DNA from: Martensiomyces pterosporus
Lineage: Eukaryota; Kickxellomycota; Kickxellomycetes; Kickxellales; Kickxellaceae
Direction of reading: 5' to 3'
Assembly: GCA_025201845.1 (NCBI GenBank)
Contig: MU603958.1
Span: 62,001 to 126,000 of the forward strand
DNA: 64,000 bases
The position numbers were made by a program, and so were the translations under genes. Under the pieces are notes generated by a model. The model worked only from the letters and a program-made list of their open reading frames with translations. It made no database searches and was not told the origin of the DNA. Shown piece by piece: positions 18,088 to 26,645 of this stretch. How positions within the stretch are numbered: position 1 is the first letter of the stretch; every line of letters begins with the position of its first letter.

Positions 18088-21000
18088 ATGGACGTCGACA
18101 TTACCCCAATAAACCTCGACATTACCAAGCACCTGGCACGGCTCTACCCCCCAGCACGCGGCAAGCCCGGCATCGCCGACTGCCACATATCCTACGACCC
18201 CAGTGCACGCAGCACGAAGGACAACCGCACAAAGCATGTGCTCGACAACTTCTTTGCGGCGGACTTTATCCCACCCAAGAGGAAGGAGGGCGCCGGCGAC
18301 GTCCAGGGTGTCCCGGGAGCATCGCGCAGCAGCGACGAGTCGTACGGCGTCCGCTACCTTAGGTACCTGCACGAGACCATGAAGGAGCCCCTGCTGAGGA
18401 AAGACGGAGACATCCTCGATGCCCTTGTGCTTGGCATCCGGACGGAGCTGGTCGGCAGGGCAAGGTGGGACCACCCAGTGCTGGAAAAGATTCTGGCGTA
18501 TGCAATTATAGTCCAGTTTCGGATTGAACAGAGCCCGCGGGGGCTGCTGGGGGTGGGGATGAAGCTGGGCGGCGATTTCTGGAAATCCAAGCTGCCGTCG
18601 CATCTGTGGAAAAGCATACAGGCGCATCTTGCACAAGACACCGCGGGCGGTGGTACTGCTGGTGTAGAGAAGGGGGCAAAGGTCTCGCCGAACGACGTCG
18701 AGCTGGCCGTGGAGATTCTGTACTTGTTTTCGAATTGGTCGGATGACTTGCCCACGGCTCACAGCATGGGTCTGAGGTCGACGCAGAGGGTGTGCTCGGC
18801 GATGCAGCTGTTCAACAAGTACTCAAGGCAGCAGCAGCCGGCCAAGAAGAATAAACAGGCTGCGGGTGGTGGCAAATCTGCGGTGCCCCCAGCTTCTTCG
18901 TCGAAGCGCAGCACGGGGCAGGGAGAGGTCGGGAAGCTGCAGCGGGCGAGGCTGGGTCACAAGTCGCTCCTACTGCTAGAGATCACATGGAGGCTTCTGG
19001 TAGGCGACGAGGCCGATGCCTTGCGCAGGATTAATGGGCAGCCGCCGCGTGGCCGGGGCACCAGCAGTCGCAGGCAGAGCACTGCATGCGATGCGGACGA
19101 GGAGGACGAGGAGGACGAGGAGGACGAGGAAGAGCAAGAGGCTCGGTCAGTCCGGTCGCTGCAAAAGACTGGGCTGGCGAGAGATGCGCTGCGTCAGATC
19201 AGAGAATCCACAGAAAAGTACGCGCTTTTGGCTGAGGAAACGAGGGGGGTGGCTGAAAGCCTGCTGCCATTTGTGCATCCGTTTGATGGGCACATCACCA
19301 GGACTGTGCAGCTGGGCAGGTTTGGGCCGATAAGGACAAAGCCCAAGATCCCCCAGGCCGCGGCATATGCGCTGCCGCAGGCACCGGCCACTGCGGCCTT
19401 GGATGATGCCCAGAGCGCGCCTATGGTTGAGGCCAACGCGCAGATGGCTCAGGCGCTGGGCCATGGGATGGGCTCGCCATCGACGCAGATGCTGCTGGCA
19501 GACATGCTTGCGCGCATGGATGAAACCCAGCTGAGGCAGCAGCAGCTATTACGGCAGCAGCAACAGACAGCGAATGGTGGTGGGTTTGTGCGCGAACTGG
19601 ATGAGATGGCTGCTGACATGCCGCCCGACTTCTTCATCGACCGCAAGCCGTGGTTTGCGCCGCCCCCGCGTGCTGCAAGAGACGCCATTGCTGCTTATGT
19701 CGAAAGCGCACGGCTGAACAGGTCCGAAAGAGAGTATGCGGAGTGGTGGCGAAGGCTAGTGCATGCTAGGGGGATGCCGCTCAGCCTGACGCTGAATGCG
19801 GCAGGGAAAAAGGGCATGAACAGCGACATCTCTATCAACTATGACGACGCCGAGTCCAATGCGGGCAGCTTCAATAGGCACAAGCGCGACTTGCCGCAGC
19901 CAGACGCCAGAGCACCTAACCAAGAAGACTCGCAGCAGCAGCAGCAGCAGCAGCAGCAGAGACAGCAGTCAGCAAGGCGTCAGGGAACATACGAGTTTTG
20001 CGGGCTAATTGAGGTCGAGGATCTCCCAGCACTTGAGGCCCATTTGGACGGGAAAAGCAGCGAAATAAAGTGGCCGGCCAGCACCAACCGGCCAGAGGGG
20101 CTAGAGGCATACGACACGCTGTACCGCGGGCTGTTCCCGCTGCTTCCTGGCCTGTGCAAGGCTGTGGTACTGACAATCGTCAACTGGGCCCCGGCTGACA
20201 AGGAGCTGCCGGTGCGCCAGTTCCTGATCAATGTCGGTCCGCCGCAGGTGTCTGAGCGGACGTGTTTTGGCATTGTCAAATACCCAAGGCCAGTTGCCAC
20301 GACAGGCGGCGCCTCTAGCGAGAGGGCTGGCTGCACAGATAAGAGCGCATCAGAGTCCAACAGCAGCGATAGTGGGAATAGCGGCACCGCCGCAGCAGCT
20401 GACAGGAGCAGCCTGCGGAATAGGGGTAACGGCCGTGTGATGCCGGCTAGCCCGCTGGGGGGCGCGAACGTCAAGCGGCTGGAGCGCAAGCACAGCAGCT
20501 TCACGAGCCCACCGACGACAGGCAGCAGCTTTGCCGGCAGCGGTGCTGGTAGCAGCAGTCTCAGCAGCAGTCGATCAGCAACAGCGCTGGCATACGAGAC
20601 CACGCTCAGGCCACTTGGGTCGCAGGCGAGTATGAACGACAAGTCTAGCCTTGTATCCACGGAGCTTGCAGCTCGGCTGATGACGCAGTATGCGCAGTGG
20701 CAGGCCATTGGAGGGCTGATGATCCGGATGGTGCTGACCTTGCAGGCAGCCCATGTGCTGCAGGCGGACTATGTGTCGCAACTGCTGATGAACGAGAATC
20801 TGATACCGGCGGTGTTCTGGTGGCTTGGCACGGCGAATCTTGACATTTGCACGGTGTTCTGGTGGCTTGGCACGGCGAATCTTGACATTTGCACGGCGCT
20901 GCCGGATGCCATGCGCATGCACACGTTCACCAACGAGTATAAGCGAATCCAGCGTGAGGATGCTGATGCCCAAGCGAAGCTTGGACGGACGTCTGCCGAC

Positions 21001-21837
21001 CGGACGGCTGTGGGTCGTGATCCTAGTGATGCAGAGGGCCCGGAGCTGCAAGAAGGCGAGGCAGATGCTGCCAGCACTAATTTGAACGCAGATGCAAGCA
21101 TGGAGGGAGATGAACAGGATGTGGGTCCAGCAACAGCGACGCACTCTGTGGAACCAGGCAACCAGTCTGGCAGCGACATGGCTGGTGGCAGCGAGCCCGG
21201 GGAATGGGAGCCAGCGCTCCAGGGGCTCTACGACTGCATGCGGTGGCTGCGGCGAGTGACATCGCACAACGGACTGCGCAAGGGTCTGCTGTACAAAAAC
21301 AAGGCGCTTCACTTCTACGGCCGCTTGCTCAAGGTGCCCTGTCTGGCGATCCGACAGATTGCAGCTGAGCTGTACCGCGATATTATGCCTGTCATATCGA
21401 AGAAGCAGAAGCAGATGAATCTGGCCAGCATTGCAGCCGTGTTTCTATATGCGCCGGCATCCCTCAACGATGCGTTCTGGCTGTCGGATTACTCGCTGGA
21501 CCCCCAAATCGAGATGCACAGACATGTGGAGCTGCTCAGGCTGCTTCATTTCTACCACCACGAGGCATTCTCGCTTAGACTGCCGCAGGACCCGGCACTG
21601 TTCCCGTCGCTGGTCACACAGGCGCAGGAAATTCCGGCGCAGCAGGGCCAGCAGCCTCAGCAGCAGCAGCAGCAGCAACAGCAACAACTGAGAAATGTGA
21701 CGACCCCAAGCAACAGGCACAACAGCAAGGGCAAGGACGGTGCGTCGAGCAAAGACGGCACCAACTGGCTGACATGGGAGTCTGATCTGGAAGATACCTT
21801 GGATGACATTTACGCGACAAGTGTAGATGTCTCCTAG
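18088..21837 (+). CDS. FAR11: Far11/STRIP1-type subunit of the STRIPAK complex
   Basis: The 1249-residue protein starts MDVDITPINLDITKHLARLY at the first in-frame ATG (18088). The N-terminal half resembles the N1221 domain of Far11/STRIP. An acidic tract of alternating Glu/Asp follows at about 337-350, and a poly-Gln run at about 615-625. The C-terminal half matches the DUF3402 region: DTLYRGLFPLLPGLCKAVVL near 678, a long helical block ending LIPAVFWWLGTANLDICT, then FYGRLLKVPCLAIRQIAAEL and the terminal helical segment. STRIP/Far11 is the scaffold subunit of STRIPAK, the PP2A complex with striatin, Mob3 and GCK kinases that controls cell fusion, septation and cytokinesis. A 42-bp in-frame duplication sits within the conserved domain. 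A second poly-Gln run is near the C-terminus. Confidence 0.82.
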   Translation: MDVDITPINLDITKHLARLYPPARGKPGIADCHISYDPSARSTKDNRTKHVLDNFFAADFIPPKRKEGAGDVQGVPGASRSSDESYGVRYLRYLHETMKEPLLRKDGDILDALVLGIRTELVGRARWDHPVLEKILAYAIIVQFRIEQSPRGLLGVGMKLGGDFWKSKLPSHLWKSIQAHLAQDTAGGGTAGVEKGAKVSPNDVELAVEILYLFSNWSDDLPTAHSMGLRSTQRVCSAMQLFNKYSRQQQPAKKNKQAAGGGKSAVPPASSSKRSTGQGEVGKLQRARLGHKSLLLLEITWRLLVGDEADALRRINGQPPRGRGTSSRRQSTACDADEEDEEDEEDEEEQEARSVRSLQKTGLARDALRQIRESTEKYALLAEETRGVAESLLPFVHPFDGHITRTVQLGRFGPIRTKPKIPQAAAYALPQAPATAALDDAQSAPMVEANAQMAQALGHGMGSPSTQMLLADMLARMDETQLRQQQLLRQQQQTANGGGFVRELDEMAADMPPDFFIDRKPWFAPPPRAARDAIAAYVESARLNRSEREYAEWWRRLVHARGMPLSLTLNAAGKKGMNSDISINYDDAESNAGSFNRHKRDLPQPDARAPNQEDSQQQQQQQQQRQQSARRQGTYEFCGLIEVEDLPALEAHLDGKSSEIKWPASTNRPEGLEAYDTLYRGLFPLLPGLCKAVVLTIVNWAPADKELPVRQFLINVGPPQVSERTCFGIVKYPRPVATTGGASSERAGCTDKSASESNSSDSGNSGTAAAADRSSLRNRGNGRVMPASPLGGANVKRLERKHSSFTSPPTTGSSFAGSGAGSSSLSSSRSATALAYETTLRPLGSQASMNDKSSLVSTELAARLMTQYAQWQAIGGLMIRMVLTLQAAHVLQADYVSQLLMNENLIPAVFWWLGTANLDICTVFWWLGTANLDICTALPDAMRMHTFTNEYKRIQREDADAQAKLGRTSADRTAVGRDPSDAEGPELQEGEADAASTNLNADASMEGDEQDVGPATATHSVEPGNQSGSDMAGGSEPGEWEPALQGLYDCMRWLRRVTSHNGLRKGLLYKNKALHFYGRLLKVPCLAIRQIAAELYRDIMPVISKKQKQMNLASIAAVFLYAPASLNDAFWLSDYSLDPQIEMHRHVELLRLLHFYHHEAFSLRLPQDPALFPSLVTQAQEIPAQQGQQPQQQQQQQQQQLRNVTTPSNRHNSKGKDGASSKDGTNWLTWESDLEDTLDDIYATSVDVS
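20812..20895 (+). repeat. Perfect 42-bp in-frame tandem duplication in the Far11-like gene
   Basis: Copies 20812-20853 and 20854-20895 are identical and encode VFWWLGTANLDICT twice. The segment lies in the conserved C-terminal domain, not in a linker. Confidence 0.95.
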
Positions 21838-21935
21838 ATCACTATGCATGTGCAGTTGTTACTTGTATAAACGAGGTATATGATATTCGGGACAGATAAA
21901 TGGCAAAGTGCGGTGTACATATTAACAAAGCGCGC

Positions 21936-22868
21936 TCAGGAGGGGTGTGCTGGTGCCAGCTGTTGCTTGTCAAGCCTGGTGAGACGCAGCACCTCAGCAA
22001 ATCGCCGGCCCTTCAGCTCATCCCTAACATCGCCAAACCTTACAGCGTCTGGCCTTCTCCTTTCCGCAGCATCGGCAATCGCCTTTTGCTCGCGTTTTGT
22101 CAGCGGCTGGATGTCCTCCTCCTCAATCCCACCCAAGTCCTTCATCAGCAGCAAGTACTGAATACGGATAGCTGTGTGTGTCCTCCTGTACTTCTGCATG
22201 AACGCGGCCAGATCAGCCTTCGACGGCACGCGGCACAATGGACACGCGTCCATCAGCTCCACCAGGTCGCTCTCCGTCCACTTCCTACGCGACTTTTTCT
22301 CCCTCGGCTGGACCAATGCCTGTTCGGGCGGACTCACCAGCCGCACCAACCATTTCATGGTTTCCTCATCCCACGCATACTCCTCCCTTTCTCCGCTGGC
22401 CAGCTGCAGGAGCTGGTTAGCCGCAATACCTGCGTCCACGCCAGTCACCTTTTCTTTGGCATCGGTCCTGTGCCGAGCCCAGTTGTTGCGTATATAGTAG
22501 TAAGTGAATCTGCACTGCCGTGAGTCACGGCCCAGACGTTGGCCGACGAGAGCCCAGTCTGGCTCCCGCCTGCGGTGGACTTCGATGGCCCGTGCATATA
22601 GAAATAGAGCACGGCGCTCGGCTAGCGACCACAAATTGTAGTTTTCCGGCGAGGGTGGCTCTTGCGAGCTGCCATCAGGCCTGGATCTTGGCTCCGCTGT
22701 TGGTGCCCATATACCGTGCGGGTTGATGTTTGGCTTCAGAAACGACACTGTCTGCTGCTGCTGCTGCTGCGGTGGCTCCTTTGTTGAATAGCACCGATGT
22801 GTTGCGAAGTAAGCCGTGATCTGGGGATTTGCACGCCCAGCGAGCAACCTAGTTGGAAACCGCAGCAT
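21936..22868 (-). CDS. Myb/SANT-like protein with probable mitochondrial presequence
   Basis: The 310-residue protein starts at the ATG at 22866-22868, the first real ATG of the frame. The N-terminus MLRFPTRLLAGRANPQITAY continues with Arg, Ala and Ser, has no acidic residue, and ends near HRCYSTK, a typical mitochondrial presequence cleavage pattern. Two Myb/SANT-like three-helix units follow: one around LWSLAERRALFLYARAIEVH with WALVGQRLGRDSRQCRFTYY, the second around RRKWTESDLVELMDACPLCR with RRTHTAIRIQY. Such domains bind DNA or histone tails, so targeting to mitochondria would point to mitochondrial DNA or RNA metabolism. That combination is inferred from sequence only. Confidence 0.75.
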   Translation of the reverse strand: MLRFPTRLLAGRANPQITAYFATHRCYSTKEPPQQQQQQTVSFLKPNINPHGIWAPTAEPRSRPDGSSQEPPSPENYNLWSLAERRALFLYARAIEVHRRREPDWALVGQRLGRDSRQCRFTYYYIRNNWARHRTDAKEKVTGVDAGIAANQLLQLASGEREEYAWDEETMKWLVRLVSPPEQALVQPREKKSRRKWTESDLVELMDACPLCRVPSKADLAAFMQKYRRTHTAIRIQYLLLMKDLGGIEEEDIQPLTKREQKAIADAAERRRPDAVRFGDVRDELKGRRFAEVLRLTRLDKQQLAPAHPS

Positions 22869-23191
22869 GTTGCAGAGCGTGAATAGAGCGGTAGGCAGCA
22901 GCGACACAAGGAAGGAAGAGGTGGCGATGAAGGCACGTATCCCGCGCCAGAGAGAGAAAACACACACCAAGAATTATAGGCTCTAGCTACCATTGAGGTG
23001 CTATGGCACTTGGGCAAACGGCCATGTGACCGCACCAGCAAGCGATCCGCCATGCGCCATCCACACATGCAAGTGGTATTTGACGTGATGCAACAGTGAT
23101 ATATAACTACAGATAATGCTTATATCCCGCTAAGGCAAAGATGAAACACAGCAAAGGCGGGAATGACGAAGCGCATTTTCTGGCGGGTTGG
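22869..23191. other. Intergenic region, no gene seen
   Basis: These 323 bp lie between the 5' end of the Myb/SANT gene and the 3' end of the KDM4-type gene, both on the minus strand. I see no TATA box or RNA gene. Confidence 0.45.
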
Positions 23192-26062
23192 CTACCTGAG
23201 GTGGCTGGGGCAGTAGATCTTGCAGTCTGCCCAGTCCAGGGCCTCCAGGTTGTCAATAGCTGCGCACATCGGATGGAAGGCCCTGAAGCACTTTGGGTGG
23301 GCGCACTGCACGACAGCACCGAAACACGGCTTACTGCAGTCTTTGTCGTCGCAGAACATGCACCGCATCGACCATCTTCCCTTTGGAATGGCCGAGATTC
23401 CACACACCTTGGCTGAGTTCGACATCAGCACGCCACTCGAATATACAAGCGCACAGGTTTTGTCTTGTGCCGCTGCCTCCTTGGCTGCCTTGGCTGCCTT
23501 GGCTGCTGCTGTTCGTGACCGCGTCCCGATAGACGGCTTCTGAGCACCAGCATCGCCATCGCTGTTGTCCCTAGCATTGCGGTTTGTTGCCTCAGCAGAG
23601 CCGGCTGCTGTTGTCGCGGATGGGGGTGCTGCTGGGAAGTCAAAGAATGTCTCGCTGATGAAGTTTGCACACAGGAAATGCGCAAACTCCTTTGGGTCCT
23701 TGCCACTCTCGGCTGGATGCCCGCTTCTCCTGCTGTTCCTCAGCTGCCGCTTTCCACTGCTGCCGCCAGCGCTGCCCATGCTGGGAGAGCCCCCCGATGC
23801 CTGCTGGTCTTCTCGCACGGGCAGCAAGAGGCCATTCTGGAAGGCGCACAGGGCGCAAGAGAGCTGGTCCGTGTCCATCACGCAGTTGGCGCACTTGTAG
23901 TTTCCGTCATCGAACGTCAGCGCCGAGCACGACGAGTGCACGGTAAGCCCGCACTGCCTGCACTCAACAAACGGCTGCTCGCCGTGGGTGACAATCTCGC
24001 CATTTCTGACCGCCATTCCATCGATCGGCAGGAGACACGCGCCGCACACGCCAACCGGCGTATTCAACGACCCCAGCCGACGAGTAGGATCCACAGCCTC
24101 CTCATCCGCTGCCTCTACTGCTCCCACAGCCTTGTCTTTTTGTTGCTGCTGCTGCGGCCGCTTTGGGCTGGGCTCGGGGCTTAGCGGGTCCAGCGACTTG
24201 CGTTTCGACCCAGATGCCGCGGGGTCTGATCTGTGCAGGCGGCCAGGTCTTCTAGCCGCAATGGGCCTATCAGCGGCAGTGTCCAGTGTGGCAGCAGCAT
24301 CGGGGCTTGCCGGAGCACTGGTCTTCGCGCTGATTACCTTTGCAGCAGCCGCGTGTCTCCGGGGCGAAACGCGGCGCTTTGACGCCATAAGCCTATCCTT
24401 TAGGCACGCATCATCGTCGCTTTCCTGCAGACTTTCTTCTTTGGCACTCACAGCATCAACCGCTGCCGGCTCGTCGTCCTTCTTTGCAGCCTTTCCGCAG
24501 TCGCTAAACCACTCCATCAGATCAATGGTGACCGAGTCCTTGACACACTCGCAGTGCTTCGAGTTCTTCGCGATCCCGAGCCACCGATCCAGGGCAAAGT
24601 TGACGCTCTCGGCGCAATTAAAGCCGTGGTTGAACCCCGCGTGGTACCCGAGGGGGAATGTCAGCATGATCTCTCCGGCTCTTTGCACAACACGGTTAAA
24701 CGGAATGCCCTGCAGCGCCAGAAATCTCGGCGACAGCAGGAACGCCTTGTGGCGAAGGAACTGCGAGCACGCCTTGTAGTCCGTGGCAAACACATTCTGC
24801 ATGGACATCTCGAACCGACTGTGGGCCTCAATGGGGATGGAGTACCACGCCTTGGGCGCTCCAAAATGGATGTAGTTGATCGAGTACAAATCCATGTCCT
24901 CCACATGCCACGCAAACGTCGCCTTCCACATCCCCAGATACAGATAGGGGTCGTTGACGCCTGGCATCCGCTGGCCTATTCTGCGCAGCAGTCCTGGCAG
25001 GTTTCTGATGTTCCACGTCGGAAATTCCGTGTTGTCGGGAAAGAGCGTGCCCAGCACGTCGGCGCCGTACATCGGCGGCTGAAACAGGATGTTTTTCCAG
25101 TACATGCGCTCAAGCTCCTCGTTGGCCGCATACTCCTTGGCGGAGACAAACAGCGCGCGTCCATCGTCGCTGGTAAATGTCCTGGGCGGTCTGACCCCGT
25201 TCTGATCTGCCGCTGGGTCGCCCTCGCTGTCCGGGTACGGCCTGTAAGCCGTGGTAGCCGGCTGGAACTTGGCCCTACTGGACTCGGATCGAATCCCCTG
25301 CTGCAGGGTGTCCGCAGCCGTGCTAGTCAGCCTTACCTCGCCTGTCTTGTAGTCAACCGCAATCCCCACTGTATCCGAGCCATACACTGGCGGCTTCCTA
25401 TCCGATTCCGGCTCTGTGCTCCCGCTTCTTTTCTTAGTGCCCTCCTCTGCTTGCGCCGCTACACCATTGCTCTTGCCATCCGGCGTTTTGTTCTCCTCGC
25501 CATTGTCCTGGTCAATCTTGCACTCGGGCATGCGATGGCTAGCGTCCTGCGACGTCTGAAAGAACTGCGCCAGCCGGAGCTTCCGGTGGAACTCCACGTT
25601 GTACTGATGAAATATGCCGCCCGACCCATTAAAGTGCTGGACAATCGGCTTCATGGTCGGAAACTCGTCCTCGCCAAACACACGCCACTCCCCTGTTTTC
25701 TCCTCCTCCGCGCCCCTCTGCCTGTTCCTGCGCTCAAGCTCCTCACGCCATACTCTGGGCGGAATAATCTTGCACACGCCGGCCAGCAGCGACAGTGGTT
25801 CGATGGCCGTCACCAGGGCCTCAAAGTCCCTGAACTGTTCGATCGTCGGACAAAACACAGGGACTGACGAGTTTGGGTAGAAGTAGTAGTCGATGGGATT
25901 GCCATGCAGGTGCGGGTAGAATATGCTGGCGTCAACTTTGCTGCCGTGCTGGTGGTGGTGGTGGCTGGTGGCATGTTGCGCGGTGGCCGAGCCGCGCTGT
26001 GCGGTGTCTACTGGTGGTAGGGTAGCTGTTGCGCCCCTGTCTCCCCTGCCAACACGCATCAT
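23192..26062 (-). CDS. KDM4/JMJD2-type JmjC histone demethylase with PHD and extended PHD
   Basis: The protein has 956 residues from the paired ATGs at 26057-26062; the frame upstream lacks an ATG. After a His-rich leader, a JmjN domain begins near residue 65 (VPVFCPTIEQFRDFEALVTA). The JmjC domain covers about 320-500: the iron ligands His and Glu are in AWHVEDMDLYSINY near 386, and the distal His is in GYHAGFNHGFNCAESVNFA near 475, so the active site looks complete. KHCECV supplies the Cys/His zinc site typical of KDM4. A PHD finger starts near 675 (CGACLLPIDG), followed by an extended PHD ending in CFRAFHPMC and the C-terminal CPSHLR. The family removes methyl groups from H3K9 and H3K36 with Fe(II) and 2-oxoglutarate. 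The architecture is closer to animal KDM4 than to yeast Rph1/Gis1, which use C2H2 fingers. No Tudor domain is seen. Confidence 0.9.
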   Translation of the reverse strand: MMRVGRGDRGATATLPPVDTAQRGSATAQHATSHHHHQHGSKVDASIFYPHLHGNPIDYYFYPNSSVPVFCPTIEQFRDFEALVTAIEPLSLLAGVCKIIPPRVWREELERRNRQRGAEEEKTGEWRVFGEDEFPTMKPIVQHFNGSGGIFHQYNVEFHRKLRLAQFFQTSQDASHRMPECKIDQDNGEENKTPDGKSNGVAAQAEEGTKKRSGSTEPESDRKPPVYGSDTVGIAVDYKTGEVRLTSTAADTLQQGIRSESSRAKFQPATTAYRPYPDSEGDPAADQNGVRPPRTFTSDDGRALFVSAKEYAANEELERMYWKNILFQPPMYGADVLGTLFPDNTEFPTWNIRNLPGLLRRIGQRMPGVNDPYLYLGMWKATFAWHVEDMDLYSINYIHFGAPKAWYSIPIEAHSRFEMSMQNVFATDYKACSQFLRHKAFLLSPRFLALQGIPFNRVVQRAGEIMLTFPLGYHAGFNHGFNCAESVNFALDRWLGIAKNSKHCECVKDSVTIDLMEWFSDCGKAAKKDDEPAAVDAVSAKEESLQESDDDACLKDRLMASKRRVSPRRHAAAAKVISAKTSAPASPDAAATLDTAADRPIAARRPGRLHRSDPAASGSKRKSLDPLSPEPSPKRPQQQQQKDKAVGAVEAADEEAVDPTRRLGSLNTPVGVCGACLLPIDGMAVRNGEIVTHGEQPFVECRQCGLTVHSSCSALTFDDGNYKCANCVMDTDQLSCALCAFQNGLLLPVREDQQASGGSPSMGSAGGSSGKRQLRNSRRSGHPAESGKDPKEFAHFLCANFISETFFDFPAAPPSATTAAGSAEATNRNARDNSDGDAGAQKPSIGTRSRTAAAKAAKAAKEAAAQDKTCALVYSSGVLMSNSAKVCGISAIPKGRWSMRCMFCDDKDCSKPCFGAVVQCAHPKCFRAFHPMCAAIDNLEALDWADCKIYCPSHLR

Positions 26063-26645
26063 GTGTGTATGTGGTGTGCGGTGAGAAAATATGCGTGCGT
26101 GTGCAGTCTGTGCGTGCGTTTGTGCTTGTGCGTGTGTGAGGAGAGGGGAAAGAAATACTATAATAAAAAGCAAATTTTTTATTGCTGCCCAAATTTTGCT
26201 GTCCAACCAGATCCGAAGAAGTCGTGCTAGCCCGTGCAAATAGCAAATATGTGCTGTAGCAGCGACAGGTGAAACAGCGAGCTGGAATCCAAGCTGGAGC
26301 TACCTGCAGAATGCGTTTTGAGGTGAATTTTGGTAGAAAAAGGCAATAAGAAAGCAAAAAAAATAAAGGGTGCAAGCAAAGGCGAAGTGTGAATGATTTT
26401 CCTGGCTGCGTTTGTGCGTCTTTTCCTCTGCAGCAGCCAGCAGAGCCATGTGCACACCAGCCAATCGCAGCCGGCCTTGCCGCCAAACAAACAAGAGCCA
26501 GAATTAAAACCGCTGCTCGCTCCAGCCCACGTGAGCTCCGCGCTAAGACTGCCAAGCAGTGGGGGTTGAGAAAAGGTATATAAAAAGATTTGGTGCTAGC
26601 GCAGAAAGGCGAATGTCTAAAGAACCGCTGGTGTGTCCAGCAGGG
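26063..26645. other. Intergenic region with orphan + strand TATA box and CACGTG
   Basis: This 583-bp region holds the KDM4 gene promoter. A CACGTG E-box is at 26528-26533 and TATATAAAAAG at 26577-26587 on the + strand, but downstream there is only the antisense strand of the HIBCH gene. I see no RNA gene. Confidence 0.45.
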
